17,889 nucleotides of DNA from Megasphaera elsdenii (GCF_020539865.1 NZ_JAJBQV010000038.1:1-17889); one strand, 5' to 3'. Numbered from the stretch's first letter, positions 7,247-16,013 are shown. The notes: generated from the letters alone by a model not told the origin. Numbers and translations are program-made.

Positions 7247-9517
7247 ATGTTAGAATTTCCGATTAAACGCACGATTATCATTGATGATACTAAAAAGAAG
7301 AAGCGAGGCCGCAAGAAAAAAGGCGACGGTGAGAAGACCGTCATCCACGGCACAGTCAATCTGCCCAAGAAGGAACCGCTGAAGAAGCTGGACCCGCTCC
7401 CGAAGAACGCCAAGAACCTGGTCATCGTCGAATCGCCGGCCAAGGCCAAGACGATTGAACGCTTTTTAGGCAGCGGCTATAAAGTCATGGCCAGTCGCGG
7501 CCACTTGCGCGATTTGCCGCGCAATCAGTTCGGTGTCAATATCGAAGACGGTTTCGTACCGACGTATACGAATATGTGGGATAAGCGCAAGCTCATCGAA
7601 GACTTGCAGAACGAATACGTCCGTTCTAAAAAAGTCTATCTGGCAACGGACCCGGACCGCGAAGGGGAAGCTATTTCCTGGCATCTGGCTCATTTGTTGG
7701 AAATCGATCCGCATGACAAATGCCGTATCATGTTCCACGAAATTACCAAGAAAGCCATCCTCGAAGCCATTAAGGACCCGGAACCGATTGACTTGAAAAA
7801 AGTCGACGCCCAGCAGGCCCGCCGCGTCTTGGACCGCATCGTCGGCTATAAGTTGAGCCCTCTCTTGTGGAAGAAAGTCTGCAAGGGCCTCAGTGCCGGC
7901 CGCGTCCAGTCCGTCGCGGTCCGTCTCATCTGTGAACGGGAAGAGGCCATTAAGGCCTTCGTTCCGGAAGAATACTGGACCGTCAGCGGGACTTATGGGA
8001 CAGAAGACGGCTTGACTTTGACGACGGAACTGACCAAGATCGACGGCAAGAAGGCCGAAATCCCGACGCAAGAGGCGGCTGAAGCCATTGCCCATGACTT
8101 GACCTGGGAAAGCCGCAAGGAAGACCATGAACCGGATAAGATTACGAAAGTAGAAAAACGCAAGCGCAAGCGCCAACCTCAGCCGCCGTTCACGACGTCG
8201 ACGATGCAGCAGGAATGCGTTAGCAAGCTCAATTTCGGTGCCAAGAAGACGATGATGCTGGCCCAGCAGCTCTATGAAGGTCTCGATATGGGCGACCAAG
8301 GTCACGTTGGCCTCATTACTTACATGCGTACAGACTCGGTCCGCATCAATGACGATATGGTCCAGGCTGCGCGAGAATTCATTGCGGCCAACTACGGCGA
8401 AGAATATATTCCGGAAAAGCCCCGCGTCTATAAGAGTAAGCAGACCAGTCAGGATGCGCACGAAGCTATCCGTCCGACATCGCTGGAACTGACGCCGTAT
8501 AAGGTGTCGGAATTTTTGTCCCGCGACCAGCTGCGCCTGTATACCCTCATTTGGAACCGTTTCCTGGCCAGCCAGATGGAATCGGTCGAAACGGAACACA
8601 TGGCCATCATCATCAACAGCGGCCGTTATGAACTGCGGGCTGCGGGGTACAAGATTCTCTTCAAGGGCTTTACGGAACTCTATGAAGACGCCAAGAAAGA
8701 TAAGACTTTGGCTGAACTGCCGCACATTTCGGCGAATACCGTCGTCCACAATCAGTCCGTCACGCCGCAGCAGCATTTCACTCAGCCGCCGGCCCGCTAT
8801 ACCGAAGCCAGCCTGATCAAGACGCTGGAAGAAAAGGGCATTGGCCGGCCGAGTACGTATGCGCCCATTATGGATACCATCCAGAACCGCAATTACGTCG
8901 AAAAGAAGGACAAACAGTTCGTCCCGACGGAGCTAGGCGTCATCATCGTTGATTTATTGAAAAAATATTTCGCCCAGATCATCAACGTCGGCTTTACAGC
9001 CCACATGGAAGAAGAACTGGACGCCATCGAGCAGGGCAAGGATACGTACCGTCACGTCTTGCAGGAATTTTACGATATTTTTAAGCCGGAAATGGACGAA
9101 GCCGAAGAAAAGATGGAAAAAGTCACGATTTCTGGCCAGGATTCAGGGCAGGTTTGCGAACTCTGCGGCGCGCCTATGGTCTATAAATTCGGCCGTTTCG
9201 GCAAATTCCTGGCCTGCTCTAATTTCCCGGAATGTCGCAATACCAAGGCCATCGTCGAAGACCTGGGCATTACTTGTCCCAAGTGCGGCAAGGGGACGCT
9301 CATCAAGCGCAAATCCAAGCGGGGCCGCGTCTTCTACGGCTGCAGCCAGTATCCGGAATGTGACTTTGTCCTCTGGAACCAGCCTGTCGACAAGAAGTGC
9401 CCTGTTTGCGGCAGTATCATGATTGTCAAACATTATAAAAAAGGGCCTGATAAGATTTTTTGCAGCAATGCAGAATGTGAAAACCATAAAAAAGGTGAGG
9501 TAGTGAATGAAGAATAG
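7247..9517 (+). CDS. topA: DNA topoisomerase I (type IA)
   Basis: Relaxes negative supercoils by passing strands through a transient break in one strand. The 756-residue protein has a Toprim domain with [12 protein letters not shown] (Glu62) and ATDPDREGE (Asp135, Asp137, Glu139). The active-site tyrosine is Tyr359 in [10 protein letters not shown]. Three C-terminal zinc-ribbon units begin near residue 637 (CELCG...CSNFPEC, CPKCG...CSQYPEC, CPVCG...CSNAEC). The Toprim strand normally starts within the first few residues. Here it is preceded by about 55 residues that include [10 protein letters not shown], a basic N-terminal extension. The start has a GGAG-like site upstream and an overlapping ATG at 7237 gives only a nine-residue frame. 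The gene overlaps trmFO by 11 bases. Confidence 0.97.
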   Translation: MLEFPIKRTIIIDDTKKKKRGRKKKGDGEKTVIHGTVNLPKKEPLKKLDPLPKNAKNLVIVESPAKAKTIERFLGSGYKVMASRGHLRDLPRNQFGVNIEDGFVPTYTNMWDKRKLIEDLQNEYVRSKKVYLATDPDREGEAISWHLAHLLEIDPHDKCRIMFHEITKKAILEAIKDPEPIDLKKVDAQQARRVLDRIVGYKLSPLLWKKVCKGLSAGRVQSVAVRLICEREEAIKAFVPEEYWTVSGTYGTEDGLTLTTELTKIDGKKAEIPTQEAAEAIAHDLTWESRKEDHEPDKITKVEKRKRKRQPQPPFTTSTMQQECVSKLNFGAKKTMMLAQQLYEGLDMGDQGHVGLITYMRTDSVRINDDMVQAAREFIAANYGEEYIPEKPRVYKSKQTSQDAHEAIRPTSLELTPYKVSEFLSRDQLRLYTLIWNRFLASQMESVETEHMAIIINSGRYELRAAGYKILFKGFTELYEDAKKDKTLAELPHISANTVVHNQSVTPQQHFTQPPARYTEASLIKTLEEKGIGRPSTYAPIMDTIQNRNYVEKKDKQFVPTELGVIIVDLLKKYFAQIINVGFTAHMEEELDAIEQGKDTYRHVLQEFYDIFKPEMDEAEEKMEKVTISGQDSGQVCELCGAPMVYKFGRFGKFLACSNFPECRNTKAIVEDLGITCPKCGKGTLIKRKSKRGRVFYGCSQYPECDFVLWNQPVDKKCPVCGSIMIVKHYKKGPDKIFCSNAECENHKKGEVVNEE

Positions 9518-10832
9518 TGTCTTAATCATCGGTGCCGGTCTGGCCGGTTCGGAAGCTGCATGGCAGCTCGTCCGCCGCGGCGTTCCAGTAGAACTCGTCG
9601 AAATGCGGCCGGTCAAATCGTCGCCGGCACACCATACGGAATATTTTGCTGAACTCGTCTGCAGCAACTCCCTGCGGGCAGCGAATATCGAAAACGCCGT
9701 CGGCCTCTTGAAGGAAGAAATGCGCCGTCTAGGGTCGCTCATCATGGATGCAGCCGATACGCACCGCGTCCCGGCTGGCGGCGCCCTAGCTGTCGACCGC
9801 ATTCCCTTCAGCCAGTATGTGACGGAAAAACTCAAGCATCATCCTTTGGTTACCATCCGTCATGAAGAAGTGACGGAACTGCCAGATGACCAGATCTGCA
9901 TCGTCGCCAGCGGCCCGCTGACCAGTGATGCCCTGGCCGATACGATTCGCCGTCTGACGGGGGAAGATTATTTCCATTTCCACGATGCCGCAGCGCCTAT
10001 TGTCGCTGTCGACTCCCTGGACATGACCAAGGTCTACCGCGCCGCCCGTTACGGCAAGGGAGGCGCAGACTATCTGAACTGCCCTTTTACGAAAGAAGAA
10101 TATGAAGCTTTCTGGCAGGCTTTGACGACGGCTGAATGTGCCGAACTCCACGAATTTGAAAAGGACGACAGTGTCTTTGAAGGCTGTATGCCTATCGAAG
10201 TCATGGCTGGCCGTGGTATCGACACCATGCGCTATGGCCCGATGAAGCCGGTCGGCCTGGAACTGCCCGGTACGGGTGAACTGCCTTATGCTGTCGTCCA
10301 GCTGCGCCAGGATAACGGCAGTGCTACGCTGTACAATATCGTCGGCTTCCAGACACATCTCAAGTTCCCTGAACAGAAACGGGTCTTTTCCATGATCCCC
10401 GGCCTGGAACACGCCGAATTTGTCCGCTACGGCGTCATGCACCGCAATTCCTACATCAATTCGCCGGAACTACTTTTGCCGACGCTGCAGCTGCGCAAGC
10501 AGCCGAACCTCCTCTTTGCCGGCCAGCTGACCGGCGTCGAAGGCTACCTGGAATCGGCAGCTATGGGCCTTTTGGCCGGTGTCAATGCAGCCCGTCTCCT
10601 GCAAGGGGAAGACGGATTGACCTTTTCCAAGCGCACGGCTATGGGCGGCCTGAGCCAGTATATCTCCAGCGGCCCGAACGACCATTTCCAGCCGATGAAC
10701 ATCAATTTCGGTCTCATGGAACCGCTGGGCATCAAGAAGCGCATGAAGAAGAAAGAAAAGAACGCCTTGCTGGCTCAGCGGGCGCTCGATGAAATCGAAC
10801 AAATGAAGGGGGATTACCCATGTCTGAATTAA
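9507..10832 (+). CDS. trmFO: Methylenetetrahydrofolate-tRNA (uracil-5)-methyltransferase
   Basis: Flavoprotein that makes m5U54 in the T-loop of tRNAs using methylene-THF and NAD(P)H. The 441-residue protein begins with an FAD-binding [12 protein letters not shown] (residues 7-18). C52 ([10 protein letters not shown]) and C227 ([14 protein letters not shown]) match the two conserved cysteines of the family. The first half also carries VEMRP and [13 protein letters not shown]. The start codon lies inside the 3' end of topA, so translation is probably coupled. The order topA-trmFO-(xerC)-hslV-hslU is well known in Firmicutes; here no xerC is present. Confidence 0.95.
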   Translation: MKNSVLIIGAGLAGSEAAWQLVRRGVPVELVEMRPVKSSPAHHTEYFAELVCSNSLRAANIENAVGLLKEEMRRLGSLIMDAADTHRVPAGGALAVDRIPFSQYVTEKLKHHPLVTIRHEEVTELPDDQICIVASGPLTSDALADTIRRLTGEDYFHFHDAAAPIVAVDSLDMTKVYRAARYGKGGADYLNCPFTKEEYEAFWQALTTAECAELHEFEKDDSVFEGCMPIEVMAGRGIDTMRYGPMKPVGLELPGTGELPYAVVQLRQDNGSATLYNIVGFQTHLKFPEQKRVFSMIPGLEHAEFVRYGVMHRNSYINSPELLLPTLQLRKQPNLLFAGQLTGVEGYLESAAMGLLAGVNAARLLQGEDGLTFSKRTAMGGLSQYISSGPNDHFQPMNINFGLMEPLGIKKRMKKKEKNALLAQRALDEIEQMKGDYPCLN

Positions 10833-11371
10833 TGTCTACTGAATTCCACGCTACTACGATATGTGCTGTCCAGCGCGATGGCAAGACGGCCATTGCCGGT
10901 GACGGCCAGGTCACGATGGGCAATGCTGTCATCATGAAGGGGACGGCCCAGAAAGTTCGCCGCCTTTACCACGGTAAGATTATCAGCGGCTTTGCCGGTT
11001 CTGTCGCCGATGCGTTCACCTTATTCGACCATTTTGAAGCTAAATTGAACGAACACAACGGCAACCTCGTCCGCAGCGCCGTCGAACTGGCCAAGGACTG
11101 GCGGTCCGACAAGATTCTCCATAAATTGGAAGCCCTGCTCCTGGTCGCTGACAGCCAGCGTATCCTGCTCATTTCCGGCAATGGTGAAGTCATTGAACCG
11201 GATGACGGCGTCTTGGCTATCGGTTCCGGCGGTAACTACGCCTTGGCTTCGGCACGGGCCCTTCTGCAGAATACGGACCTGTCGGCCCGGGATATTGCTG
11301 AAAAGTCCCTGCATATCGCAGCGGACATCTGCGTTTACACCAACCACAATGTCATTGTCGAAGAAATCTAA
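10820..11371 (+). CDS. hslV: HslV/ClpQ ATP-dependent protease, proteolytic subunit
   Basis: Proteasome-beta-like peptidase that assembles as stacked hexamers with HslU. The 183-residue protein matches the family through [38 protein letters not shown] and [10 protein letters not shown]. The GGGGG ribosome-binding site sits eight bases before the first ATG at 10820. A second in-frame ATG at 10832 overlaps the trmFO stop codon. From the first start, 11 residues precede the TT pair that carries the usual N-terminal threonine. From the second start the protein begins MSTEFHATT, resembling Bacillus CodW, reported to use an N-terminal serine. Catalytic residue and processing are therefore uncertain. 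Confidence 0.95.
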   Translation: MSELMSTEFHATTICAVQRDGKTAIAGDGQVTMGNAVIMKGTAQKVRRLYHGKIISGFAGSVADAFTLFDHFEAKLNEHNGNLVRSAVELAKDWRSDKILHKLEALLLVADSQRILLISGNGEVIEPDDGVLAIGSGGNYALASARALLQNTDLSARDIAEKSLHIAADICVYTNHNVIVEEI

Positions 11372-11386
11372 GAAAGAGGTATTTCC

Positions 11387-12787
11387 ATGGAAAAAACAGA
11401 ATTGACGCCAAAACAGATCGTGGCGGAACTGAATAAATACATTGTCGGCCAGAGCGAAGCTAAGAAATCCGTTTCCATCGCCCTGCGCAACCGCTGGCGC
11501 CGCAAACGCCTGAGCGAAGACATGCAGGATGAAATCATCCCTAAGAACATCCTGCTCATCGGCCCGACGGGTGTCGGCAAGACGGAAATCGCCCGCCGCC
11601 TGGCCAAGCTCGTCGGTGCGCCGTTCATTAAAGTCGAAGCGACGAAATACACGGAAGTCGGCTATGTCGGCAGAGATGTCGAACAGATGATCCGCGACCT
11701 CGTGGCCAACGCCATCCGCATGATCCAGGAACAGGAAAGTCAGCGCTATGAAGAAAAGGCTGAAGAAGAAGCCAACAAGCGTATCCTCCAGGTCTTCTGG
11801 CCGAAGAAGTCCATTAAGGAAAAGGTCAAGAATCCGATGGATGTCTTCTTCAGTAGCGACGATGATGATGAAACGCCGGAAGAACCGAAGCAGCTCGAAG
11901 AACCGAAGTCGGACCGTCGGCAGAAGATGTTTGAAGACATTTGCGCCCATAAGCTGGACGACCGGGAAATCGAAGTCGAAGTGGCCGAACAGAACCAGGG
12001 TTTCCAGGGTATCCTGACAGGCAATTCGACGGAAGAATTGACCAATAACTTCCAGGAAATGTTGGGCAGCATTATGCCTAAGAAGAAGAAAAAGAAGAAG
12101 ATGACCGTCGCCAAGGCCCGAGACATCTTCAAAGAAGAAGAATTGGAAAAATGCCTGGACATGGACATCATCGTCGACAAGGCCATTGAAGCGACGGAAG
12201 AATCGGGCATCGTCTTCATCGACGAATTCGATAAGATCGCTGAAAAAGGCCACTCGAACGGGCCGGACGTTTCCCGTGAAGGCGTACAGCGCGATATCCT
12301 GCCTATCGTCGAAGGGGCAACGGTCAATACGAAATACGGCCCGGTCAAGACGGACCACATCCTCTTCATCGCTGCCGGTGCCTTCCACGTCTCCAAGCCG
12401 AGCGACCTCATTCCGGAACTGCAGGGCCGCTTCCCAATCCGTGTCGAACTCCAGTCCTTGACGGTCGACGACTTCCGCCGCATCCTGACCGAACCGAATC
12501 AATCCTTGGTCAAACAGTACAAGGCTCTTTTGGAAACAGACGACGTCACCTTGGAATTCACTGACGACGGCATCAATGCCATTGCGGAATACGCATACCG
12601 CGTCAATTTGGAAACGGAAAACATCGGCGCCCGCCGGTTGCATACGATTTTGGAAAAAATCCTCGAAGACGTAGCCTATGAAGCACCGGATATTGACGAA
12701 AAGCACATCGTCGTCAACAAGGAATTCGTTTCGGGCAAACTGAACGACGTCGTCCAAAACGTCGACTTGAGCCATTATATTTTATAA
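11387..12787 (+). CDS. hslU: HslU/ClpY ATPase subunit of the HslVU protease
   Basis: AAA+ unfoldase that feeds substrates into HslV. The 466-residue protein shows Walker A GPTGVGKT (59-66), the pore-loop GYVGRD motif (ATKYTEVGYVGRD), Walker B IVFIDEFDKI (Asp279, Glu280) and sensor-2 GARRLHTI. The tail ends DLSHYIL, like the C-terminal residues that dock into HslV. The intermediate (I) domain, about residues 110-240, is very charged and contains seven lysines in a row (232-238). A GAAAGAGG site precedes the ATG, 15 bases after hslV. No codY follows, unlike in Bacillus. Confidence 0.97.
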   Translation: MEKTELTPKQIVAELNKYIVGQSEAKKSVSIALRNRWRRKRLSEDMQDEIIPKNILLIGPTGVGKTEIARRLAKLVGAPFIKVEATKYTEVGYVGRDVEQMIRDLVANAIRMIQEQESQRYEEKAEEEANKRILQVFWPKKSIKEKVKNPMDVFFSSDDDDETPEEPKQLEEPKSDRRQKMFEDICAHKLDDREIEVEVAEQNQGFQGILTGNSTEELTNNFQEMLGSIMPKKKKKKKMTVAKARDIFKEEELEKCLDMDIIVDKAIEATEESGIVFIDEFDKIAEKGHSNGPDVSREGVQRDILPIVEGATVNTKYGPVKTDHILFIAAGAFHVSKPSDLIPELQGRFPIRVELQSLTVDDFRRILTEPNQSLVKQYKALLETDDVTLEFTDDGINAIAEYAYRVNLETENIGARRLHTILEKILEDVAYEAPDIDEKHIVVNKEFVSGKLNDVVQNVDLSHYIL

Positions 12788-12799
12788 AACGGGGGTATT

Positions 12800-14026
12800 A
12801 TGAACCGACCTTATGCAAAATTAACGATTACGAAAAAAGGGGAACGGGCCGCCCGCAGTGGCCACCCCTGGGTATATGGGGAAGAAGTGACCCATGTCGA
12901 AGGCACGTATCAGACCGGGGACATCGTCGACGTTTACAGCGATAAGGACCGCTACCTCGGGACGGGCTTTGCCAATGATATTTCCAAAATCCGCGTGCGC
13001 ATCGTGTCGCGCAATGCCAACGACCGCTTCGATGAAGCCTTCTGGCAGCGCCGGGTCAAGTACGCCCTGGATTACCGCAAGACCGTCATGGGCGATAAGG
13101 ACTTTGCCTGTTGCCGCCTCATCTTCGGCGATGCCGACGATATGCCGGGGTTGACAGTAGACCGCTATAACGACGTCCTCGTCGCTCAGACTTTATGCTA
13201 CGGCATGGACCAGGTGAAACCGGTCATCTTCAAGGCCCTCGTCGATGAACTGGCCGCTATGGGTGTCACAATCCGCGGTATTTACGAACGAAATGACGTC
13301 AAAGTCCGCAAACTGGATGGCATGGAAGAGTATAAAGGCTGGTATGAAGCGGACTTCCTGCCTCAGCCGGGCAGCGTTTTGACGACAATCGACGAAAACG
13401 GCATCCTTTATGACGTAGACGTCGAAAATGGCCAGAAGACAGGCTTCTTCCTGGATCAGAAATACAACCGCCTGGCTGTCGCCAAAATCGCTGTCGGCAA
13501 ACATGTCCTGGACTGCTTCACTCATACCGGAGCCTTTGCCCTTAATGCGGCCAAGGGCGGAGCGGCCAGCGTCACAGCTGTCGATATTTCCCAGGAAGCC
13601 GTCGACATGACTAACGAGAACATCCGCCGCAATGGCTTGGAAGCCATCGTCACGGCCAAGCAGGCCAACGTCTTCGATTTGCTCACGGACCTGGCTGAAC
13701 ACAAGTGCCATGACTATGACTTCATCATCCTCGACCCGCCGGCCTTCACCAAATCGGGTCATACCGTCCGCAACGCCATGCGGGGCTATAAGGAAATCAA
13801 CTTGAAAGCGATGAAACTCTTGCCTCGCGGCGGCTATCTGGCTACGTGCTCGTGCTCGCACTTCATGCGCGACGATCTGTTCCGCCAGATGCTCCACGAT
13901 GCTGCCAAAGACGCCGGCGTCCGCCTCCGCCAGATTGAAGGCCGCCAGCAGTCGCCGGACCATCCCATCCTCTGGAACGTTCCGGAAACGAATTACCTGA
14001 AATTCTATTTGTTCCAGGTCGTATAG
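12800..14026 (+). CDS. Class I rRNA (cytosine-C5-)-methyltransferase, RlmI-like
   Basis: COG1092-type methyltransferase; E. coli RlmI makes m5C1962 in 23S rRNA. The 408-residue protein has an N-terminal PUA domain (about 1-75), GQKTGFFLDQKYNR (211-224), SAM-binding motif I DCFTHTGAFAL (238-248), the acidic VDIS (261-264), and motif IV DPPAF (312-316). The catalytic cysteine region TCSCSH is at 349-354. GGGGG precedes the ATG and hslU ends 12 bases upstream, so it is probably cotranscribed. The symbol is withheld because several RlmI-like paralogues occur in Firmicutes. Confidence 0.92.
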   Translation: MNRPYAKLTITKKGERAARSGHPWVYGEEVTHVEGTYQTGDIVDVYSDKDRYLGTGFANDISKIRVRIVSRNANDRFDEAFWQRRVKYALDYRKTVMGDKDFACCRLIFGDADDMPGLTVDRYNDVLVAQTLCYGMDQVKPVIFKALVDELAAMGVTIRGIYERNDVKVRKLDGMEEYKGWYEADFLPQPGSVLTTIDENGILYDVDVENGQKTGFFLDQKYNRLAVAKIAVGKHVLDCFTHTGAFALNAAKGGAASVTAVDISQEAVDMTNENIRRNGLEAIVTAKQANVFDLLTDLAEHKCHDYDFIILDPPAFTKSGHTVRNAMRGYKEINLKAMKLLPRGGYLATCSCSHFMRDDLFRQMLHDAAKDAGVRLRQIEGRQQSPDHPILWNVPETNYLKFYLFQVV

Positions 14027-14033
14027 TGTTAAC

Positions 14034-14067
14034 AAGGCGCTGCCTTCGTGTGACAGCGCCTTTTTTT
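14034..14067 (+). terminator. Rho-independent terminator of the topA-hslU operon
   Basis: AAGGCGCTG (14034-14042) pairs with CAGCGCCTT (14054-14062) around an 11-base loop, followed by T's to 14067. The stop codon of the opposing DUF898 gene lies within this T-run. Confidence 0.9.
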
Positions 14068-14380
14068 ATTCTGCGAAATGCGTATGTTTGACCCGCCAGG
14101 CTGTCATCTTGTTGAACAGCCAGAAGCCATAGATGCCCAACGTGATGATAGTGAAGAACCACCATTTGATGTAGCTGCCGAAGAGCTGCAGACCTGTTCC
14201 ATCAAAAGTGAGACGCTGGCCGTCGATGATCGTATTGCGGCAGATCCAGCGGCGGAACATGACTTCGCCCCAAGGGTAGGCGATGCCGAACGTACAAATC
14301 GTAATGATGACTAAGATGAGGCCATAGCCGATAAATTCGAGTACAGACCCTTCAAATTTCGATTCCCTTTGTAATAGCAT
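14066..14380 (-). CDS. Small DUF898 family membrane protein
   Basis: A 104-residue protein with two hydrophobic helices, about residues 15-37 (IGYGLILVIITICTFGIAYP) and 68-90 (YIKWWFFTIITLGIYGFW), and a conserved-looking basic stretch between them (MFRRWICRNTIIDGQRL). The pattern fits DUF898 (YjgN-like) units. Full-length members are about 300 or more residues with several such units, so this is a single-unit version. GGAGG precedes the start at a good distance. Function is unknown. It opposes the upstream operon and is divergent from tRNA-Leu. Confidence 0.75.
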   Translation of the reverse strand: MLLQRESKFEGSVLEFIGYGLILVIITICTFGIAYPWGEVMFRRWICRNTIIDGQRLTFDGTGLQLFGSYIKWWFFTIITLGIYGFWLFNKMTAWRVKHTHFAE

Positions 14381-14430
14381 AACAAGCCTCCTTTATGATA
14401 TGTATAGAAATATGATACCATATTTTTTGT

Positions 14431-14460
14431 TTGACCAATAGGAGGAAAGCATGGTAAAAT
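14431..14460 (+). promoter_or_regulatory. Promoter of tRNA-Leu
   Basis: TTGACC (14431-14436), 18-base spacer, TAAAAT (14455-14460), 12 bases before the 5' end of the mature tRNA. Confidence 0.65.
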
Positions 14461-14472
14461 AAAAAAGTACTT

Positions 14473-14556
14473 GCGAGTGTGGCGGAATGGCAGACGCACC
14501 AGACTTAGGATCTGGCGCCTCACGGCGTGAGGGTTCAAGTCCCTCCACTCGCACCA
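14473..14556 (+). tRNA. tRNA-Leu, anticodon UAG
   Basis: Acceptor GCGAGTG (14473-14479) pairs with CACTCGC (14546-14552). Discriminator A and encoded CCA end at 14556. The anticodon arm is CCAGA-CTTAGGA-TCTGG with TAG at 14506-14508, reading CUN leucine codons. A long variable arm (GCGCCTCACGGCGT region) and the T-loop GGTTCAAGTCC complete a class II tRNA of 84 bases. The 3' end is directly followed by integrase-associated sequence, so it is the likely integration site of the element to its right. Confidence 0.97.
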
Positions 14557-14559
14557 ATG

Positions 14560-14596
14560 GGACAACCATCACATTGAATGATGGTTGTCCTTTTTT
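14560..14596 (+). terminator. Terminator after tRNA-Leu
   Basis: GGACAACCATCA (14560-14571) pairs perfectly with TGATGGTTGTCC (14579-14590) around a 7-base loop, followed by six T. It ends the tRNA transcript and lies on the element side of the likely attachment site. Confidence 0.92.
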
Positions 14597-14597
14597 A

Positions 14598-14640
14598 TTG
14601 ACCCCATAATATCTGGTGCGTTTGACCCCTTTTTGACCCC
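14598..14640 (+). repeat. Three TTGACCCC repeats, candidate integrase arm-type sites
   Basis: TTGACCCC occurs at 14598-14605, 14622-14629 and 14633-14640, all in the same orientation, between the tRNA 3' end and the 3' end of the integrase gene. Tyrosine recombinases with an N-terminal arm-binding domain bind such short direct repeats beside the core site. The repeats are seen; the binding role is inferred. Confidence 0.6.
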
Positions 14641-14654
14641 GCGACGGGGCAAAG

Positions 14655-15725
14655 TTAAACGAGGTCGATTAATTTATCAACGACATTCTCTTCAATATCT
14701 GGCAAAACGTGACTGTATGTGTCCATAGTCTGCTGAAAGGAAGAGTGACCCAGGCGGACCTGGACGACTTTGAAATGGACGCCCGCTTTGAGAAGTAGTG
14801 TGGCATGAGTGTGTCGCAACATATGAAAGGTCAGGTGGAAGCCTGCCAGCTTTCCATATTTATTGGCCGTATGACTGATATATTTCGGATCGTACGGACG
14901 TCCATCGCGTCGGCAGAACAATAACCCGTTATCTTCATAGTCTGATGCGGTCATCCTGCTTTTGAGTGTCCACATAATTTGTCGCCGCAAAACAGCCAGC
15001 GTCTTGGCATCAACGGAAATGGTACGCCGGGAAGCGGCGTTTTTTGTTGTCGGCGATATAACCGGATTTCCGCCAACGAGAATGACTGTTTGATTGACAG
15101 AAATGGTTGATGCTTTCGTATTGACATCACGGATACGCAAACCGAGTATTTCAGAACGTCTCAGACCCGTGTGCAAAGCCACGTAGTATAGATTATAGTG
15201 ACAGGGGTTGGAAATGACGCCTAGCAGGCGCTGAGCTTCATTTTTTGATAGTGCGGATACTTGCGTCTTCTGTTTTTGTGGCAATTTAACACCACGCATA
15301 GGGGAGACCGGCAGCACACCATCATTGACAGCCTGATTGAGTCCGATTCGGACAACAGCCAATGCATACTGTACAGAGCGGTTACTATAGCCGAGAGCCA
15401 GTAAATCAGCAATCAGCTTACGGAACATATGTGGTTGTAAATCGACCAGCTTGATTTTTGCCATAGTTGGTAACACGTATTGACGTAGCTGATATATGTA
15501 TGATTCATATGTATCTTCTGCCAGCGTCGACCTGGCGCCTCGTAGCCAGATAGACAGCCATTGACCTAAGGTGATAGTATAATCGACGTTGGGCGCGGCG
15601 TGGAGTGCATTTTTGAATTTGTCGCGACGCTGTTCCGCTTCCTTGATGGTTCGGCCGTAAAAATAATGACGCTTGCCGTCGATGGTCAGAGAGACTTTGT
15701 AGCGGCCATCAGGTCTTTTTTTCAT
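14655..15725 (-). CDS. Tyrosine recombinase / integrase of a tRNA-Leu-integrated element
   Basis: Catalyses site-specific integration and excision. The 356-residue protein has an N-terminal arm-binding-like segment (about 1-40, GRYKVSLTIDGKRHYFYGRT), a SAM-like core-binding domain (about 50-140) and a catalytic domain. The catalytic set is visible: R189 (HTGLRRSEI), K228 (TTKNAASRR), H301 and R304 (HMLRHTHA), H327 (LGHSS) and Y337 (DTYSHV). AGGGG precedes the ATG. It is transcribed toward the tRNA, with its 3' end about 100 bases from the tRNA end, the usual arrangement for phage or integrative elements. No structural phage or conjugation genes are in view, so the element type is open. Confidence 0.95.
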   Translation of the reverse strand: MKKRPDGRYKVSLTIDGKRHYFYGRTIKEAEQRRDKFKNALHAAPNVDYTITLGQWLSIWLRGARSTLAEDTYESYIYQLRQYVLPTMAKIKLVDLQPHMFRKLIADLLALGYSNRSVQYALAVVRIGLNQAVNDGVLPVSPMRGVKLPQKQKTQVSALSKNEAQRLLGVISNPCHYNLYYVALHTGLRRSEILGLRIRDVNTKASTISVNQTVILVGGNPVISPTTKNAASRRTISVDAKTLAVLRRQIMWTLKSRMTASDYEDNGLLFCRRDGRPYDPKYISHTANKYGKLAGFHLTFHMLRHTHATLLLKAGVHFKVVQVRLGHSSFQQTMDTYSHVLPDIEENVVDKLIDLV

Positions 15726-15755
15726 AACAATCGCCCCTTTTAAAAATGAAAATAA

Positions 15756-15800
15756 ACTCAGAAGGTGTTTTTTATATTTACAAATACACTCATAAGGTGT
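15756..15800 (+). promoter_or_regulatory. Two operator-like repeats at the hicAB promoter
   Basis: ACTCAGAAGGTGT (15756-15768) and ACTCATAAGGTGT (15788-15800) match at 12 of 13 positions and start 32 bp apart, about three helical turns. The second fills the spacer of the hicAB promoter and touches the -10; the first lies upstream of the -35. HicB here has a C-terminal helix-turn-helix, so these are likely autorepression sites. They also lie in front of the divergent integrase gene. Confidence 0.6.
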
Positions 15801-15805
15801 ATAAT
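15777..15805 (+). promoter_or_regulatory. hicAB promoter
   Basis: TTTACA (15777-15782), 17-base spacer, perfect TATAAT (15800-15805), 25 bases before the hicA start codon, with AAAGGGGG as ribosome-binding site. Confidence 0.85.
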
Positions 15806-15830
15806 ATAATTAAAGAAAGGGGGTTACAGA

Positions 15831-16013
15831 ATGAAGAGGTCGGAGCTGTTAAAGATCCTTAAAAAGAATGGGTGCAAGTTGATTGGGCATGGTGGAAATC
15901 ATGACCTGTATTACAGCCCGATAACGGGAAAGCAATTCCCCGTCTGGCGGCACAATAAGGACATACCGTCAGGAACGATTAAAGCTATTTTCAAGCAGGC
16001 TGGTATTCAGTAA
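15831..16013 (+). CDS. hicA: HicA-type toxin (mRNA interferase)
   Basis: A 60-residue protein with the double-stranded RNA-binding-like fold of HicA toxins, which cleave mRNA and stop growth when released from HicB. KRSELLKILKKNGCKLIGHGG (2-22, shown in part) leads to the family's catalytic histidine, here H24 in GGNHDLY. The end reads IPSGTIKAIFKQAGI, the typical last helix. The size is normal and it is the first gene of the operon, with hicB 50 bases downstream. Confidence 0.93.
   Translation: MKRSELLKILKKNGCKLIGHGGNHDLYYSPITGKQFPVWRHNKDIPSGTIKAIFKQAGIQ

Noticed and set aside
11021..12775. 584-codon open frame on the minus strand across hslV and hslU
   Set aside because: The product is rich in Phe, Asp and Val with no recognisable domain, and it lies antisense to two well-conserved genes. 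Frames opposite leuA, leuB and topA are the same kind of artefact.
14494..14621. 10-bp inverted match between the tRNA-Leu (ACGCACCAGA, 14494-14503) and the region after it (TCTGGTGCGT, 14612-14621)
   Set aside because: Could reflect integrase-related sequence, but one 10-bp match in inverted orientation within the tRNA body is compatible with chance.
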